From contig NC_059504.1 of NCBI RefSeq assembly GCF_914767665.1, positions 20,896,501 through 20,960,500 on the forward strand: a DNA stretch of 64,000 nt, read 5' to 3'. The notes beneath the pieces are model-generated. The model made no database searches, was not told the DNA's origin, and was given only the letters and a program-made list of their open reading frames with translations. This DNA comes from Harmonia axyridis. Taxonomy: Eukaryota > Arthropoda > Insecta > Coleoptera > Coccinellidae. Positions 35,686 to 48,560 of this stretch are shown here, piece after piece (the first letter of the stretch is position 1; every line of letters starts with the position of its first letter). A program made the translations under genes and the position numbers.

Positions 35686-36824
35686 GGCTTATCATTATTT
35701 TCTTTCAAAAAGTGGTACAATAAATAAATAGTCAGTTTTTGAGAAAAACTTTAACACCTCGTATATCAGAATACGAAGCTTTCGCAAACAAAAGTTATTT
35801 AATAAACCATCAGTATCTATTTTTTACACGCAGAATCACCCTCTAAAGTTTGTCGCAATTATACACCAACGTAAACGTACATCTCTTACGCAAAATTTTC
35901 ATACGGTCGGATCCTGTCAGTGCAAATTTTCATGCTTATTAAACTGCTTTCTTGGAACTAAACAGGATAACAAAATTTAGAAAAACCATATTTAGGGAAC
36001 CCCTGGACCAACTTAAGCGCGGCAGTTGAGATCCGGAATTGACCAGAAAATTTCAAGTTTCTAGATAATAATAAAAAGCCAGCATTTTCCAACAGAAAAA
36101 ATCTCTCAATGAGAGGAAAACACAATTCAAAGAATAATATTAAGAACGATATAATTCTTCATGAGAACAAAACAAAATCAAAATTATTTTGAATTTGACC
36201 ACGATATGGCGCTTTGTTGGGAGGACGACTGTTCGAAAAAATGTGTAACGTTGCATATAAATAATGCAGATTTGATACCAAAGTCCAGACAATTAAAATG
36301 CTGAAGTCAAAACAAAGATGAATTCTCTATATTTGGGAAATCTGACGAATTCTGGATATAAAACAAAACAACAAACAAATGACAAATCGTGTTCCACAAA
36401 CACGATTAATTCATTGATCAATACACTGAATGCATAAAATCAAGGAATGTTTTCAACATTTAAATCATCCATCTCAATTATCCATGTTAAAAACGTGATT
36501 TTAAATGAGACCATCTTCCGCATTTGTTCTCAACAGAAAATCATCGAGATTGTTTAATTGAGGCGAAGTAGGTAATTATTTTCTCGAAACCATTTTGCAC
36601 GATTCTTCCAATCAAGCCGTTAGCATATAGCTCGTCCTTGAGAGGTTATTTTGCTGTCCAGTTGGTTAAAAAGTTTTTTAAGTAAAATATTCTCTGATGG
36701 AAATTAGTGTATCTCTATGTTTCAGTTTCTTAGCCTTCAAAATAAGACCTCTACAGTATATTATTTTGGTCTTGTAGAATTCTTATCTGTCTTATCTAGT
36801 CGGAAGAGCTGAAATTCCGATGGA
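35686..36824. other. Non-coding sequence left of the satellite
   Basis: No gene or clear element boundary was recognised. Confidence 0.4.
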
Positions 36825-36940
36825 ATCATTTCGAATCCATACTGAACATAGGTATATAACAAATTTCATCAAAATTGAAAGTGTGATTTGGGTAACTAAC
36901 CAGGAATTTCATGTTTGCCTATGCTCAACGCTAAGTATAT
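36825..36940 (+). repeat. Outlying diverged satellite monomer
   Basis: It follows the satellite consensus in order: GAAATTCCGATGGAATCA, CATACTGAACATA, AACAAATTTCATCAAAAT, GTGATTTGGGTA, AGGAATTTCATGTTTGCC and ATGCTCAACGC. It is separated from the main array by the dispersed repeat at 36950-37475. Confidence 0.7.
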
Positions 36941-36949
36941 TATTGCATT

Positions 36950-37475
36950 GTTAGATAGCTTTTTTGATGACATCAATTTCAGCAATATGTCTTACCTTGG
37001 AAAAAACTAAACGGTTCATGAGTGATGAAAAAAAAAAATGGTGGCATCGGGGTCTCACATTTTTTTTTTAATATTGCTGCAGAAAAAGTTTTTTCGGAAA
37101 AATCTTTTTCATTTATCATTTTGCAAATACGTAGTATTATAAGACTGTTTGCGGTTTGGACAAAATGTACAGGGTGTTTATCAGAAGATAACGAACTTTG
37201 ACAACACAAATTCATAAAAACTCAAGATTTTCAAATTAGAACCCATATTTATTATTATTTCAGTCAATTCTACGTATGAAAAAAATGGGGGTTACTAAAG
37301 CAAACTCTATACCTAAAATGAATACTTCAAGAGTTCTCGAGAAAGAACTTCAAATGAAGAAAAACCGTAATATCTAACTGTGTGGAGTATTCTGTGACTT
37401 CCGCAAAACACAGACCCAACTCCCACAGAAAGAAACTAAAATTCGATGTTTCGATAACCAAAAAAAGCGTTTGCA
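36950..37475. mobile_element. Dispersed element lying between satellite monomers
   Basis: An inverse relative of 27700-28370. Satellite-type sequence is found on both sides (to about 36940, and again from 37551), so the element probably inserted in the array margin. It includes a TACAGGGTG at 37168 and a run of differences from its relative. Insertion boundaries are approximate. Confidence 0.5.
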
Positions 37476-37550
37476 ATCCAATGTTGCTAGGACTTTTTTT
37501 AAGATGATCTGAGGAATCTTTCATTTTTGTTTCTATCTCCAATTAAGGAA

Positions 37551-40500
37551 TACCCTGTATAACAAATTTCATCAAAATCGGACAAGCAAAAAGCGAGATG
37601 TGGGTAGTGGGTACCCATACTAGAAATTTCACGTTGGCGTATGCTCAACGCGTAACTCATATTCGAAAAAAATGAAATAACCATGAAATTACTTCAGACT
37701 CATTCTAAACATACCTACATAACAAATTTCATCAAAATGGGACAAGCAGAAACCAGATGTGGGTAGCAATACTAGGAATTCACGTTTGCGTATGCTCAAC
37801 GTGTGACCTGTATTGAAAAAAAAAATGAAATTCCTATGAAATTACTTTACACACATTCTAAATATACCTACCTAACAAATTTCATCAATAACGGACGAGC
37901 AAAAAGCGAGATGTGGTCTGATGTGGATACCCATACTAGGAATTCCACTTTGGCCCTTCCTCAGCGACTACTCCACATTTGGCAAAAATGAAATTCCTAT
38001 GGAATTACTTTAGACCCATTCTAAACATACATACCTAACAAATTTCATTCAAATCGGACAAGCAGAAACCGATATGTGGGCAGAGACAACAATTGTTGTC
38101 TCTGATGAGGGTACCCGTACTAGGAATTCCACGTTTGCCCCATCCTCAACGAGTACCTGACATCAAATCGGACAAGCAGAAAGCGAGATTTGGATACCCA
38201 TACTGGGAATTCCTCACATTTGAAATGAAATTCCTATGCAATTGCTTACACGCATTCTAACCATTCATGCATGACAAATTTCATCAAAATTGCACAAGCA
38301 AAAAGCGATATTTGGGCAGGGACAACAATTGTTGTCTCTGATGTGGATACCCATACTAGGAATTCCACGTTTGCCCTTCCCCAACGAGTACCCGACATTC
38401 GGCAAAAATGAAATTCTTATGGAATTGCTTAGACCCACTCTAAACATTCATGCATAACAAATTTCATCAAAATCGCACAAGCAAAAAGCGATATTTGTTC
38501 AGGGACAACAATTGCTGTCTCTGATGTGGATACCCATACTAGGAATTCCACGTTTGCCCTTCCCCAACGAGTACCCGACATTCGGCAAAAATGAAATTCT
38601 TATGGAATTGCTTAGACCCACTCTAAACATTCATGCATAACAAATTTCATCAAAATCGCACAAGCAAAAAGCGATATTTGGGCAGGGACAACAATTGCTG
38701 TCTCTCTGATGTGGATACCCATACTAGGAATTCCACGTTTGCCCTTCCCCAACGAGTACCCGACATTCGGCAAAAATGAAATTCTTATGGAATTGCTTAG
38801 ACCCACTCTAAACATTCATGCATAACAAATTTCATCAAAATCGCACAAGCAAAAAGCGATATTTGGGCAGGGACAACAATTGCTGTCTCTGATGTGGATA
38901 CCCATACTAGGAATTCCACGTTTGCCCTTCCCCAACGAGTACCCGACATTCGGCAAAAATGAAATTCTTATGGAATTGCTTAGACCCACTCTAAACATTC
39001 ATGCATAACAAATTTCATCAAAATCGCACAAGCAAAAAGCGATATTTGGGCAGGGACAACAATTGTTGTCTCTGATGTGGATACCCATACTAGGAATTCC
39101 ACGTTTGCCCTTCCCCAACGAGTACCCGACATTCGGCAAAAATGAAATTCTTATGGAATTGCTTAGACCCACTGTAAACATTCATGCATAACAAATTTCA
39201 TCAAAATCGCACAAGCAAAAAGCGATATTTGGGCAGGGACAACAATTGCTGTCTCTGATGTGGATACCCATACTAGGAATTCCACGTTTGCCCTTCCCCA
39301 ACGAGTACCCGACATTCGGCAAAAATGAAATTCTTATGGAATTGCTTAGACCCACTCTAAACATTCATGCATAACAAATTTCATCAAAATCGCACAAGCA
39401 AAAAGCGATATTTGGGCAGGGACAACAATTGCTGTCTCTGATGTGGATACCCATACTAGGAATTCCACGTTTGCCCTTCCCCAACGAGTACCCGACATTC
39501 GGCAAAAATGAAATTCTTATGGAATTGCTTAGACCCACTCTAAACATTCATGCATAACAAATTTCATCAAAATCGCACAAGCAAAAAGCGATATTTGGGC
39601 AGGGACAACAATTGCTGTCTCTGATGTGGATACCCATACTAGGAATTCCACGTTTGCCCTTCCCCAACGAGTACCCGACATTCGGCAAAAATGAAATTCT
39701 TATGGAATTGCTTAGACCCACTCTAAACATTCATGCATAACAAATTTCATCAAAATCGCACAAGCAAAAAGCGATATTTGGGCAGGGACAACAATTGCTG
39801 TCTCTCTGATGTGGATACCCATACTAGGAATTCCACGTTTGCCCTTCCCCAACGAGTACCCGACATTCGGCAAAAATGAAATTCTTATGGAATTGCTTAG
39901 ACCCACTCTAAACATTCATGCATAACAAATTTCATCAAAATCGCACAAGCAAAAAGCGATATTTGGGCAGGGACAACAATTGCTGTCTCTGATGTGGATA
40001 CCCATACTAGGAATTCCACGTTTGCCCTTCCCCAACGAGTACCCGACATTCGGCAAAAATGAAATTCTTATGGAATTGCTTAGACCCACTCTAAACATTC
40101 ATGCATAACAAATTTCATCAAAATCGCACAAGCAAAAAGCGATATTTGGGCAGGGACAACAATTGCTGTCTCTGATGTGGATACCCATACTAGGAATTCC
40201 ACGTTTGCCCTTCCCCAACGAGTACCCGACATTCGGCAAAAATGAAATTCTTATGGAATTGCTTAGACCCACTCTAAACATTCATGCATAACAAATTTCA
40301 TCAAAATCGCACAAGCAAAAAGCGATATTTGGGCAGGGACAACAATTGTTGTCTCTGATGTGGATACCCATACTAGGAATTCCACGTTTGCCCTTCCCCA
40401 ACGAGTACCCGACATTCGGAAAAAATGAAATTCTTATGGAATTGCTTAGACCCACTCTAAACATTCATGCATAACAAATTTCATCAAAATCGCACAAGCA

Positions 40501-43500
40501 AAAAGCGATATTTGGGCAGGGACAACAATTGCTGTCTCTGATGTGGATACCCATACTAGGAATTCCACGTTTGCCCTTCCCCAACGAGTACCCGACATTC
40601 GGCAAAAATGAAATTCTTATGGAATTGCTTAGACCCACTCTAAACATTCATGCATAACAAATTTCATCAAAATCGCACAAGCAAAAAGCGATATTTGGGC
40701 AGGGACAACAATTGCTGTCTCTGATGTGGATACCCATACTAGGAATTCCACGTTTGCCCTTCCCCAACGAGTACCCGACATTCGGCAAAAATGAAATTCT
40801 TATGGAATTGCTTAGACCCACTCTAAACATTCATGCATAACAAATTTCATCAAAATCGCACAAGCAAAAAGCGATATTTGGGCAGGGACAACAATTGCTG
40901 TCTCTGATGTGGATACCCATACTAGGAATTCCACGTTTGCCCTTCCCCAACGAGTACCCGACATTCGGCAAAAATGAAATTCTTATGGAATTGCTTAGAC
41001 CCACTCTAAACATTCATGCATAACAAATTTCATCAAAATCGCACAAGCAAAAAGCGATATTTGGGCAGGGACAACAATTGCTGTCTCTGATGTGGATACC
41101 CATACTAGGAATTCCACGTTTGCCCTTCCCCAACGAGTACCCGACATTCGGCAAAAATGAAATTCTTATGGAATTGCTTAGACCCACTCTAAACATTCAT
41201 GCATAACAAATTTCATCAAAATCGCACAAGCAAAAAGCGATATTTGGGCAGGGACAACAATTGCTGTCTCTGATGTGGATACCCATACTAGGAATTCCAC
41301 GTTTGCCCTTCCCCAACGAGTACCCGACATTCGGCAAAAATGAAATTCTTATGGAATTGCTTAGACCCACTCTAAACATTCATGCATAACAAATTTCATC
41401 AAAATCGCACAAGCAAAAAGCGATATTTGGGCAGGGACAACAATTGCTGTCTCTCTGATGTGGATACCCATACTAGGAATTCCACGTTTGCCCTTCCCCA
41501 ACGAGTACCCGACATTCGGCAAAAATGAAATTCTTATGGAATTGCTTAGACCCACTCTAAACATTCATGCATAACAAATTTCATCAAAATCGCACAAGCA
41601 AAAAGCGATATTTGGGCAGGGACAACAATTGCTGTCTCTGATGTGGATACCCATACTAGGAATTCCACGTTTGCCCTTCCCCAACGAGTACCCGACATTC
41701 GGCAAAAATGAAATTCTTATGGAATTGCTTAGACCCACTCTAAACATTCATGCATAACAAATTTCATCAAAATCGCACAAGCAAAAAGCGATATTTGGGC
41801 AGGGACAACAATTGCTGTCTCTGATGTGGATACCCATACTAGGAATTCCACGTTTGCCCTTCCCCAACGAGTACCCGACATTCGGCAAAAATGAAATTCT
41901 TATGGAATTGCTTAGACCCACTCTAAACATTCATGCATAACAAATTTCATCAAAATCGCACAAGCAAAAAGCGATATTTGGGCAGGGACAACAATTGTTG
42001 TCTCTGATGTGGATACCCATACTAGGAATTCCACGTTTGCCCTTCCCCAACGAGTACCCGACATTCGGAAAAAATGAAATTCTTATGGAATTGCTTAGAC
42101 CCACTCTAAACATTCATGCATAACAAATTTCATCAAAATCGCACAAGCAAAAAGCGATATTTGGGCAGGGACAACAATTGTTGTCTCTGATGTGGATACC
42201 CATACTAGGAATTCCACGTTTGCCCTTCCCCAACGAGTACCCGACATTCGGCAAAAATGAAATTCTTATGGAATTGCTTAGACCCACTCTAAACATTCAT
42301 GCATAACAAATTTCATCAAAATCGCACAAGCAAAAAGCGATATTTGGGCAGGGACAACAATTGCTGTCTCTGATGTGGATACCCATACTAGGAATTCCAC
42401 GTTTGCCCTTCCCCAACGAGTACCCGACATTCGGCAAAAATGAAATTCTTATGGAATTGCTTAGACCCACTCTAAACATTCATGCATAACAAATTTCATC
42501 AAAATCGCACAAGCAAAAAGCGATATTTGGGCAGGGACAACAATTGCTGTCTCTGATGTGGATACCCATACTAGGAATTCCACGTTTGCCCTTCCCCAAC
42601 GAGTACCCGACATTCGGCAAAAATGAAATTCTTATGGAATTGCTTAGACCCACTCTAAACATTCATGCATAACAAATTTCATCAAAATCGCACAAGCAAA
42701 AAGCGATATTTGGGCAGGGACAACAATTGCTGTCTCTGATGTGGATACCCATACTAGGAATTCCACGTTTGCCCTTCCCCAACGAGTACCCGACATTCGG
42801 CAAAAATGAAATTCTTATGGAATTGCTTAGACCCACTCTAAACATTCATGCATAACAAATTTCATCAAAATCGCACAAGCAAAAAGCGATATTTGGGCAG
42901 GGACAACAATTGTTGTCTCTGATGTGGATACCCATACTAGGAATTCCACGTTTGCCCTTCCCCAACGAGTACCCGACATTCGGCAAAAATGAAATTCTTA
43001 TGGAATTGCTTAGACCCACTCTAAACATTCATGCATAACAAATTTCATCAAAATCGCACAAGCAAAAAGCGATATTTGGGCAGGGACAACAATTGTTGTC
43101 TCTGATGTGGATACCCATACTAGGAATTCCACGTTTGCCCTTCCTCAACGAGTACCCGACATTCGGAAAAAATGAAATTCCTATGGAATTACTTTAGACC
43201 CATTCTAAACATACATGCAAAACAAATTTCATCAAAATCGCACAAGCAAAAAGCGATATTTGGGCAGGGACAACAATTGTTGTCTCTGATGTGGATACCC
43301 ATACTAGGAATTCCACGTTTGCCCTTCCCCAACGAGTACCCGACATTCGGCAAAAATGAAATTCTTATGGATTTGCTTAGACCCACTCTAAACATTCATG
43401 CATAACAAATTTCATCAAAATCGCACAAGCAAAAAGCGATATTTGGGCAGGGACAACAATTGTTGTCTCTGATGTGGATACCCATACTAGGAATTCCACG

Positions 43501-43850
43501 TTTGCCCTTCCTCAACGAGTACCCGACATTCGGAAAAAATGAAATTCCTATGGAATTACTTTAGACCCATTCTAAACATACATGTAAAACAAATTTCATC
43601 AAATCGGACAAGCAGAAAGCGAGATGTGGGCAGAGACAATAATTGTTGTCGCTGATGTGGGTATCCATAGTAGGAATTTCACGTTTGCCCATGTTCCACG
43701 CGTACCCCACATTCGGAAAAATAAGAAATTCCTATGGAATCACTTAGACGCAGAAAAGTTGATATGGGTACCCATGGTAAGAATTTCGTATAGGACAATC
43801 TACAGCTTAAACAGGATATCCACACCAAAGTCCTACAAATTCTGATAAAA
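37551..43850. repeat. 183-bp satellite DNA array
   Basis: About 33 head-to-tail monomers. In the core (about 38265-43560) units are 183 bases and nearly identical; three units near 38630-38815, 39730-39915 and 41379-41564 are 185 bases because TCTCTG became TCTCTCTG. Units at both ends are increasingly diverged, the usual edge pattern of arrays homogenised by unequal exchange. Every core unit contains one GAATTC. A 16-base dyad GACAACAATTGTTGTC is perfect in some units and broken by one C in most. Because 183 is 61 codons, each unit shows the same 60-codon antisense frame; I regard this as a by-product. Confidence 0.95.
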
Positions 43851-44529
43851 ATTGACTGTTACATGGATGTGCGGACATACAGACCGACAGTGAAGCACGA
43901 AGCCAAAGTTGTTCAGATTAGTATGGAATGCATTTTGCGAGTGGACACTTTGAAATCAAAATCATTCAATTTTTTATGGTAGAGTGATGCCAATCCTACA
44001 ATACCGTATACCTATTATATAACCTGAAGTAGTTAGCAGACAAGCTATTACTACTTGAAAATTGATAACGAAAGAATACCACATCATTAGAATGAATTGT
44101 CAGTTTCGTTCAATATTGGATCAAACCGAAGAAAAACGCTTTTATATAACAAATTGAAGGCACACGGTTTTTGTTTGCACTGTGTCAAATTGGGAACTAC
44201 CTATCCAAGTGGAACAATTTCTCCAGTGATTTTCTGATTGCATTATACTGGATCTTCTGAGCTTTTTGTGAGTAAATCACGCTATACTTACTTTCTCCAG
44301 AAAAAAATTTATTGGACAATTGACAAAATGTCCCCAAAGAGAAAGATTACTGTAAGAGGAGGAAGGACAGAAAGGTTTGAACAGTTTTGAGAATCATCCA
44401 ATCCGAAGATATTTGATTTTTATGATCGAAGCCAATTGGAAAAAATATTGATAGTGGCACCACCTAGTCAGTAACGCGACTTCCAGTTTAGAAGTTTGTT
44501 CTTATAGAGGACCGACAACTGACGAATTA
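43851..44529. other. Right flank of the satellite
   Basis: Begins with ACATACAGACCGAC, a simple-sequence-like tail to the last monomer, then AT-rich non-coding DNA. Confidence 0.4.
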
Positions 44530-45159
44530 TACAGAGTGATTTCTTCTTCATAATTCTTTTTTTTTGGGATATTAAGATTTGAAATATCTATAGGTTTAGG
44601 ATACGTTTTAGGATTTACATCATCCATTTGTAACAAACGACAGGAAGATATTTTTTCGCGGGTCCAGCCCTTTTTCGCCCGATAAACTTTTTTGTAGTAC
44701 GCCTCTTGTGGATTCTAACATATGAAATGAATTCTATTTTTTGTTCTTACATTTTTTGTCTCTTGTTATTTTCACGCATCTGAGATCATCATTGAGAAAA
44801 AAGTGAAATAATTTTTTTAATTCGCCACACTTACTTAATGGAAACTTTCAACTAAAGATGGGAACTATTACAAACAGAAAAAAACAAAACCGCTCCGTAT
44901 TTGGTTTGTGATCTAAATTGAAGTTTCCTTAAACATTAATTAAAAATAAGAAACCTAACGAACCTAGATTTCTAATTTGATCGTAATAGCTCAAAAATTG
45001 AATGAGCTATGAAGAAAAAACTAAAATATACTTGAACGCTCTGCAGTTCGGTAACGAAGCTTTTGCGGATACATGTTTATGGAAAAAAAAATCTTATTTT
45101 GACCTGAAAAATACGCCCCTGAAATCTGACATAAATACTTAATTTTGAATCATTCTGTA
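44530..45159. mobile_element. Inverted-terminal MITE with TA duplication
   Basis: Ends TACAGAGTGATT and the inverse of TACAGAATGATT, flanked by TA on both sides (44528-44529 and 45160-45161). 630 bases with no transposase. Confidence 0.65.
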
Positions 45160-45229
45160 TATTCACTATCCAATCTGAAATTTTAGTGGACTACCCTTTC
45201 ATAGATGATACTACAGCAACAATACCAAT

Positions 45230-45243
45230 GCGCCATCTAGAAT
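45230..45243 (-). promoter_or_regulatory. CTCF-like motif
   Basis: Read on the minus strand, CTAGATGGCGC and its flank fit 11 of 14 positions of CCASYAGRKGGCRS. Binding is inferred only from the motif. Confidence 0.25.
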
Positions 45244-45385
45244 TTTTGGAAAACGGTTAGTCGAGAAATTTGTCCATAGATGGTACGACACGCGGACTAC
45301 CTACGCTACATCTTATTGTGGGTTATCCAACTAACTCTTACTTTTGGAATTCAATAATAGATGACACAAGGATAGGAGAACTGTT

Positions 45386-45399
45386 GCGCCATCTAGTCC
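45386..45399 (-). promoter_or_regulatory. CTCF-like motif
   Basis: Minus strand GGACTAGATGGCGC fits 12 of 14 consensus positions, with the same orientation as the site 156 bases to the left. Confidence 0.3.
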
Positions 45400-46439
45400 T
45401 AAATTGTCGACCTATTTATCCGAAAACAGTTTCTTGTTTTTGCTTCTGGAACTACGAGAGGTAGAAGAAGTATTGTGATCACTTTTGGGATGAAAAAGTT
45501 TTTGGTCTACGATTTCAAAGATTCTGTTCACACCTTAGAATATAGATAATTAATTATTATTGTTCTAAGGTTTACACACAGATCATTCTGAATAATTGTG
45601 ATTTTGTGTAAGCCTATTATTTGAATGTGTGTCTGCAGATCATGATAAATACTTATCAGATTTTAATGAAATGTGGATGGGTATTAAGTTTGGGTCGTAG
45701 ATGATCCCATACAAAATTCAGATTTTTCAGATAAGCAAATTGTGGAGATGTTGTAAATGGTTACATCTACATCATCCATATTATTTTTCGAAACCAGAGA
45801 CAATAATTCAATATTATTTTCAAAGTGGCTATGAGTTTAGTCTTAGTTGAAATCTAAAAAAATACAAAAAAGGCAGAAAGTTGGTGAAACAAAATAATTA
45901 TTATTCATCAAAATTTATTGCATCTTTTTCACGGTATGTCGTTCCCGAAAAAAATAGAGAAATATGGCTTTCACGAGTGGTAGGTTGATTATTTTGAATT
46001 TAGCGAAGATGAAAATGCCGACCGGAGCCCTATCAGGGAAATCAGGTGGTTGTTTTTAGTCAGAAATTGCATGGTACTAAATCAAACATGTTATTTTCGA
46101 TGAATCACCTGACATTTTCAAAAAAATGTATTTGCAATACTAAATTGAAGAAATCTTTGTGTAACGCCTTTCAAAAATATTTGAATAAATGGAAGAAATC
46201 TGGTAAATCAACTAAATGACAAACTCCGAGTGAGTATAGAAATAATCATGCCAACCTAATGACAAAAATAAAAAATCAGGCTTTTTATTTGTTCATACTT
46301 ACTGGTACTCAAGGAAGTAACAGATTGTTAAATGATCAAATTGGTCAGAATTTACGTCCCCATTTCTGTCCATTTTCATTTTCAAATATATTTTCAAAAA
46401 TAATAGACATTATTTGAATAGATATCAAATTCCAAACAT

Positions 46440-46778
46440 TCCGTTAGCATGGTGCGCTACTAGAGGGCGCTACCGCCTCGTCCGTAAACCGCAACACTCA
46501 ATACCCACCGATAATTACTCGATCCACAGGTAAAATATCAACAACCGTGCATTAAACGAATGCGACCGAAGTCGATCACGGGTAGTACTCGGTGTGCGGT
46601 CAAGTCTTGTGCCAATTTCGGTAAATATGTACAACTTTCTACCCTCCGTCCTGTGATCGTGTACACAAGTGAGCCCAAGGGTGAAAAACTAGTGAAAACC
46701 CAAGTAAAAGTGGTGCCGAAAAAAGGATATATCACGATGTTTTGGAACTATTGACAGTTATAACCAGAGAAGCAACAG
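46440..46778 (+). other. Candidate 5' (mostly untranslated) exon of an unidentified gene
   Basis: The segment has more CG dinucleotides than its surroundings and ends in a consensus splice donor, CAG|GTGAGA (GT at 46779). Another possible donor, CAG|GTAAAA, is at 46530. A 64-codon frame with an ATG at 46560 contains YTSEPKGEKLVKTQVKVVPKKG, basic and without a known domain; it could be an upstream ORF or a small protein. Which exon follows is unknown; candidates lie at 47665, 51779 and 60633. I see no homology that names the gene. Confidence 0.35.
46457..46470 (+). promoter_or_regulatory. CTCF-like motif beside a candidate promoter
   Basis: CTACTAGAGGGCGC fits 13 of 14 positions of the CTCF core consensus CCASYAGRKGGCRS. 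It points opposite to the two sites near 45.2-45.4 kb and lies at the left edge of the CpG-containing candidate exon. Confidence 0.4.
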
Positions 46779-48060
46779 GTGAGACCACTGCGGACACGTA
46801 GCTATTGTTACCGTGCCAAGTGTACCGGACAATTGGGCAACTGGAAACCCTTGAAGTTTGAACATTTTTTTGTCGATTCTTCGTTTGGCTTATCAAAGTA
46901 TAATTGATAGGATTTCGAAAGCGGATCTGTAGAGTTCAGTACTGAGGTCATGTGTCGCATCAACGGTTATGTACATACATAAATATACCGGTTCTCTGGG
47001 TACCTACTTATGTCTTTGGTTGTTAGGATGATAAACAGGTGTATGGGATGAAAACCAAAGATGTAATTGTGGTTATTGATAGGTTTTCCTTTAACTGTCC
47101 CCCTGAATTATGGAGATTCAAGATAAGAATCGAATGTTTATTTATTCTCCTGGATAAGAATACGTGTTTTGAGATTGATTCGTTTGATTGGCTTCCTCTT
47201 AAAATTCACGAATTCCAGCTGAAGGAATTCACGTCAGGTAGCAACATATTTTCATAACAAAACTCCGTGAAAATAATTTCTGATTCTATCATCACTATCA
47301 AACCTCAAAACTGGGTTGAACTATCCAAAATAAATTATATTTCTAAGCTTACATTGTCACTTTTATCACTGTAATAGATATCTAAAGAGCAATAGTTCAT
47401 AATAATTCAATTCACAGTCTACATGCCTATGATTTCCACTCGAATACAGCTCCTTATGAAGAATCGTTTTTGATTTCCATATATCCCATAGTTTTTCTTC
47501 TGTAATTTCTTATTTCGATAACTCGTTGTATAATCTCTAAAATCAAAAGTAAAAAATCGTTATTCTCGAATAAGAATTATCAATAAAATGTTAGTGAATT
47601 ATACCCATAGTTAAATAGTTAAAGTTTTTCTCGAACGATTATCTGACATAATAAACCAAGGATAATGGGCACAGAAAATTCTAAGAAACTTGAACGAGAG
47701 CATAAAATCGAACAAAATATTGCACGGTCTAACGCCCTATATGATTCGAAAACTATCACGGTACATTATTCTATTATCTTAATTTTTATTTTCCGTTAGT
47801 CGTATCATTGTGAAAACTTCATGAATTTTCATGGATAAGACGTTGTAATTATTGTGGAAGTTTCGAATTATAATCGGTTGAGATAAGTGTAGTTTTATCG
47901 AAAATCGATGAAACGTGGAAATCAACGATATCCGTCCGAGTAGGTAATTAGAAGTCATCGATTATCGATTTGACGCTAAGTTGATTATGAGTTTTATGCT
48001 ATTCAGTTTGATGTTTGCGAAAAATATCTTTCGTTGAAGTAGGTTAGTAGGTATTAAATA
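46779..48060. other. Possible first intron; contains one small ORF
   Basis: AT-rich sequence with no repeat ends. The only protein-like frame noted is the short one at 47665-47799. Confidence 0.35.
47665..47799 (+). CDS. Small ORF with N-myristoylation-like start
   Basis: 44 codons beginning MGTENSKKLEREHKIEQN, with Gly2 and Ser6 as in N-myristoyltransferase substrates, then ARSNALYDSKTIT, ending in a hydrophobic VHYSIILIFIFR before TAG. A possible donor, ACG|GTACAT, at 47761 would cut before the hydrophobic tail. An upstream acceptor is weak (ATAAACCAAG). It may be the first coding exon of the gene whose 5' exon is at 46440-46778, or chance. Confidence 0.3.
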   Translation: MGTENSKKLEREHKIEQNIARSNALYDSKTITVHYSIILIFIFR

Positions 48061-48560
48061 TACAGGGTGTTATTGAATAAATGCGTCGAATTCAGGGGGT
48101 GATTCCGAACGATAAAATTATGACAGTTTTCTATTATGTATAACTTTTATTCGCTAATGCTTCGTATTTACAGATTCGAGGTGTCTGTTTATTTATTGAT
48201 CTCTCCTTTTTGAGGGAAAGGATGGTACGCCACTGAGATATTTTGAATTGAAAATCATTTTCGAGTTGCTCGTTCAATTTGTAAAACAAATGCTAAACAA
48301 ATAAAACATCTTAACTTTAATAAATTTTCAAGAACTATCTACCTAATAGATAATGTATTGAAGAAATAAAAAATATGCGACAAAATATTTAATTTTTTTT
48401 TGCATTAAAACGGCGTCCTGTAAGAAAAAAAAAGACTTTTTGTCAGAGATCATAATCCGTGTGCCAATGAGCAACATAAAATTCAATTGTATGTCAGTAA
48501 CTTACAAAAACTTTTCTGAAAGTTTTGTGATTAGTTGACTTAGTTTATTTTGAGCGGGCG
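48061..48560. repeat. MITE-family copy, related to 34385-34835
   Basis: Begins TACAGGGTGTTATTG and shares several blocks with the segment interrupted by the hAT element at 34836. The right part (48595-48661) matches the inverse of 13395-13462. Confidence 0.45.

Larger units (their letters stand above)
45160..46439. other. Intergenic, no gene seen
   Basis: Holds the two minus-strand CTCF-like motifs; otherwise AT-rich without exons. Confidence 0.4.

Noticed and set aside
38265..43395. Series of 60- or 67-codon antisense ORFs, one per satellite unit
   Set aside because: 183 bases is 61 codons, so any open frame recurs in every unit; the 185-base variants shift it and edge units lose it. There is no sign of selection for coding.
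37551..43850. Tandem array as a CRISPR
   Set aside because: The whole 183-bp unit repeats without unique spacers, and the context is an insect nuclear genome.
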